A stretch of DNA of 11,548 nucleotides from DASZIT01 sp036489495 (GTDB lineage: Bacteria; Actinomycetota; Acidimicrobiia; Acidimicrobiales; RAAP-2), in NCBI GenBank assembly GCA_036489495.1, contig DASXFR010000126.1, positions 1 through 11,548 of the forward strand. Reading direction: 5' to 3'. Numbering within the stretch: position 1 is the first letter of the stretch; every line of letters starts with the position of its first letter. The translations under genes were made by a program, and so were the position numbers. Below are positions 10,486-11,548 of this stretch, piece by piece. The notes beneath the pieces are model-generated. The model made no database searches. It saw only the letters and a program-made list of their open reading frames with translations, and had not been told where the DNA came from.

Positions 10486-11548
10486 GCGCCCGGCGCCGGA
10501 GCCGCGACAATCGGACCGAGGCGACGGTGGACGACGCCGACCTCGAAGCCGGGGCGGGCACCGACGAGGACCTCGAGGACGACGGGACGGAGGTCGACGC
10601 TGACGAGCTGGAGGAAGCCTTCGAGGACGAGCTCGAGCACGCCGCCGAGAAGCAGTCCGACCCGAAGGGCCCCAACGCCTTCATGCGGCTCTACCGGGGC
10701 GGGACGTCGTTCGACTTCATCGGCCACCGCAAGTGGTGGTTCGCCATCTCCGCCTTGGTCATCCTGGCCGGGTTGGTCTCCCTCGGCACCCGGGGCCTGA
10801 ACGAGGGGATCGACTTTAAGGGCGGGAGCTCGTGGACGGTCGCCTCCAAGACGATGACGGTGGCCCAGGCCACCACCATCGCCAAGGCGTCCGGGGTCAC
10901 CCAGCCCACCGTGGTGTCGCTGACCAATCAGGTCACCCACGAAAAGCAGATCCAGATCCAGGCCGACCTGAACAACCTCACCGGGACCAAACACCAGGCC
11001 ACCGTGTTCAGCCTCCAGACGGCGCTGGCCAACGCGGCCAAGGTGCCGGTCTCGTCGGTGTCGATCAACGACGTCGGGCCGACCTGGGGCGGGCAGGTCA
11101 CCGACAAGGCGATCGAAGCCCTGATCATCTTCTTCATCGTGGTGGCCATCTACATCTCGATCCGGTTCGAGTTCAAGATGGCGGTAGCGGCCATCATCGC
11201 GGTCATCCACGACCTGGCGGTGACGGTCGGGGTCTATTCGCTCTTCGGGTTCCAGGTGACGCCGGACACCGTGATCGCCGTACTCACCGTGTTGGGGTAT
11301 TCCCTCTACGACACCGTGGTGGTGTTCGACCGGATCCGGGACAACGCCACCGGTCTGGGCGCCTCCGGGCGGATCTCGTACTCGGACATGGTCAATCTGT
11401 CGATGAACCAGACGCTGGCCCGTTCGATCAACACCTCGGCGGTGGCCATCGTCCCGGTGCTCTCGGTGCTGGTGGTCGGCTCGATTTTCTTGGGGGCGAC
11501 CTCGCTGCAGGACTTCGGGCTGGCCCTGGTGATCGGGCTCACCAGCGG
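10482..11548 (+). CDS. secF: Protein translocase subunit SecF with acidic N-terminal extension (3' truncated)
   Basis: The gene runs off the window end after 355 codons with no stop. It is SecF: the canonical start region RLYRGGTSFDFIGHRKWWF (69-87) precedes helix 1 (about 87-103). GIDFKGGSSW (109-118) is the SecF motif at the start of the extracytoplasmic domain. Helices 2-4 follow from about 210, with the conserved VLGYSLYDTVVVFDRIRDN (270-288, Asp277). The first 68 residues are an extension absent from typical SecF. It opens with a basic patch (MSARRRSR) and continues with 22 Asp/Glu in residues 13-56. By topology it is cytosolic. ATG 10482 overlaps the secD stop as ATGA and has GAGGA 6 nt upstream. 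Only the last helices appear to be missing. Confidence 0.95.
   Translation, partial: MSARRRSRDNRTEATVDDADLEAGAGTDEDLEDDGTEVDADELEEAFEDELEHAAEKQSDPKGPNAFMRLYRGGTSFDFIGHRKWWFAISALVILAGLVSLGTRGLNEGIDFKGGSSWTVASKTMTVAQATTIAKASGVTQPTVVSLTNQVTHEKQIQIQADLNNLTGTKHQATVFSLQTALANAAKVPVSSVSINDVGPTWGGQVTDKAIEALIIFFIVVAIYISIRFEFKMAVAAIIAVIHDLAVTVGVYSLFGFQVTPDTVIAVLTVLGYSLYDTVVVFDRIRDNATGLGASGRISYSDMVNLSMNQTLARSINTSAVAIVPVLSVLVVGSIFLGATSLQDFGLALVIGLTS

Noticed and set aside
1..11548. Mobile elements, CRISPR arrays, tRNA or rRNA genes, attachment sites
   Set aside because: I found no transposase or integrase motifs, no regularly spaced repeats, no cloverleaf-like sequence and no terminal inverted repeats. 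Coding density is nearly complete with housekeeping genes.

Overview
This window is GC-rich, densely packed DNA with every recognisable gene on the + strand. The gene order pdxS-pdxT-yebC-ruvCAB and yajC-secD-secF is typical of Actinomycetota. The queA-tgt pair between ruvB and yajC, the leaderless-type promoters and the Bacillus/mycobacterial-type SOS box fit a deep-branching actinobacterium. An Acidimicrobiia-like lineage is my best guess, but it is an inference from gene order and protein style, not a database result. I see no mobile element, CRISPR array, tRNA, rRNA or horizontally acquired island. This is core housekeeping DNA, and its interest lies mainly in regulation and in unusual protein tails.

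Layout: (1) the 3' end of a YceI-family lipocalin-like gene (2-409); (2) a stand-alone extradiol dioxygenase of the YgiD/4,5-DOPA dioxygenase type (428-1264); (3) the PLP synthase pair pdxS and pdxT, then yebC (1322-3690); (4) the Holliday-junction operon ruvC-ruvA-ruvB (3754-5935); (5) the queuosine tRNA-modification pair queA-tgt (6026-8322); (6) the Sec accessory genes yajC-secD-secF (8389 to the window end, secF incomplete).

Five transcription-unit starts (before the dioxygenase, pdxS, ruvC, queA and yajC) share one design. Each has a TANNNT box followed by C. In four of them the start codon lies 6-7 nt downstream with no Shine-Dalgarno sequence, which is the signature of leaderless mRNAs. 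Within units, genes are instead coupled by ATGA or TTGA overlaps (ruvC/ruvA, ruvA/ruvB, queA/tgt, secD/secF) or by Shine-Dalgarno sequences. Four of the five promoters are preceded by a hairpin without a U-tract. The fifth (queA) is preceded by a G-quadruplex-type tract.

The best regulatory find is a perfect SOS-type dyad, CGAAC-N4-GTTCG, overlapping the ruvC start codon directly downstream of its -10 box. It would place ruvCAB under LexA control. The best protein-level finds are a cytosolic Asp/His-rich tail on YajC (residues 117-181 hold 29 Asp, 8 Glu and 11 His with no Lys or Arg) and an acidic N-terminal extension on SecF (22 of 44 residues acidic). Two SecDF-YajC subunits therefore carry unusual negatively charged cytosolic arms. 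I did not find a wholly new multi-gene system.
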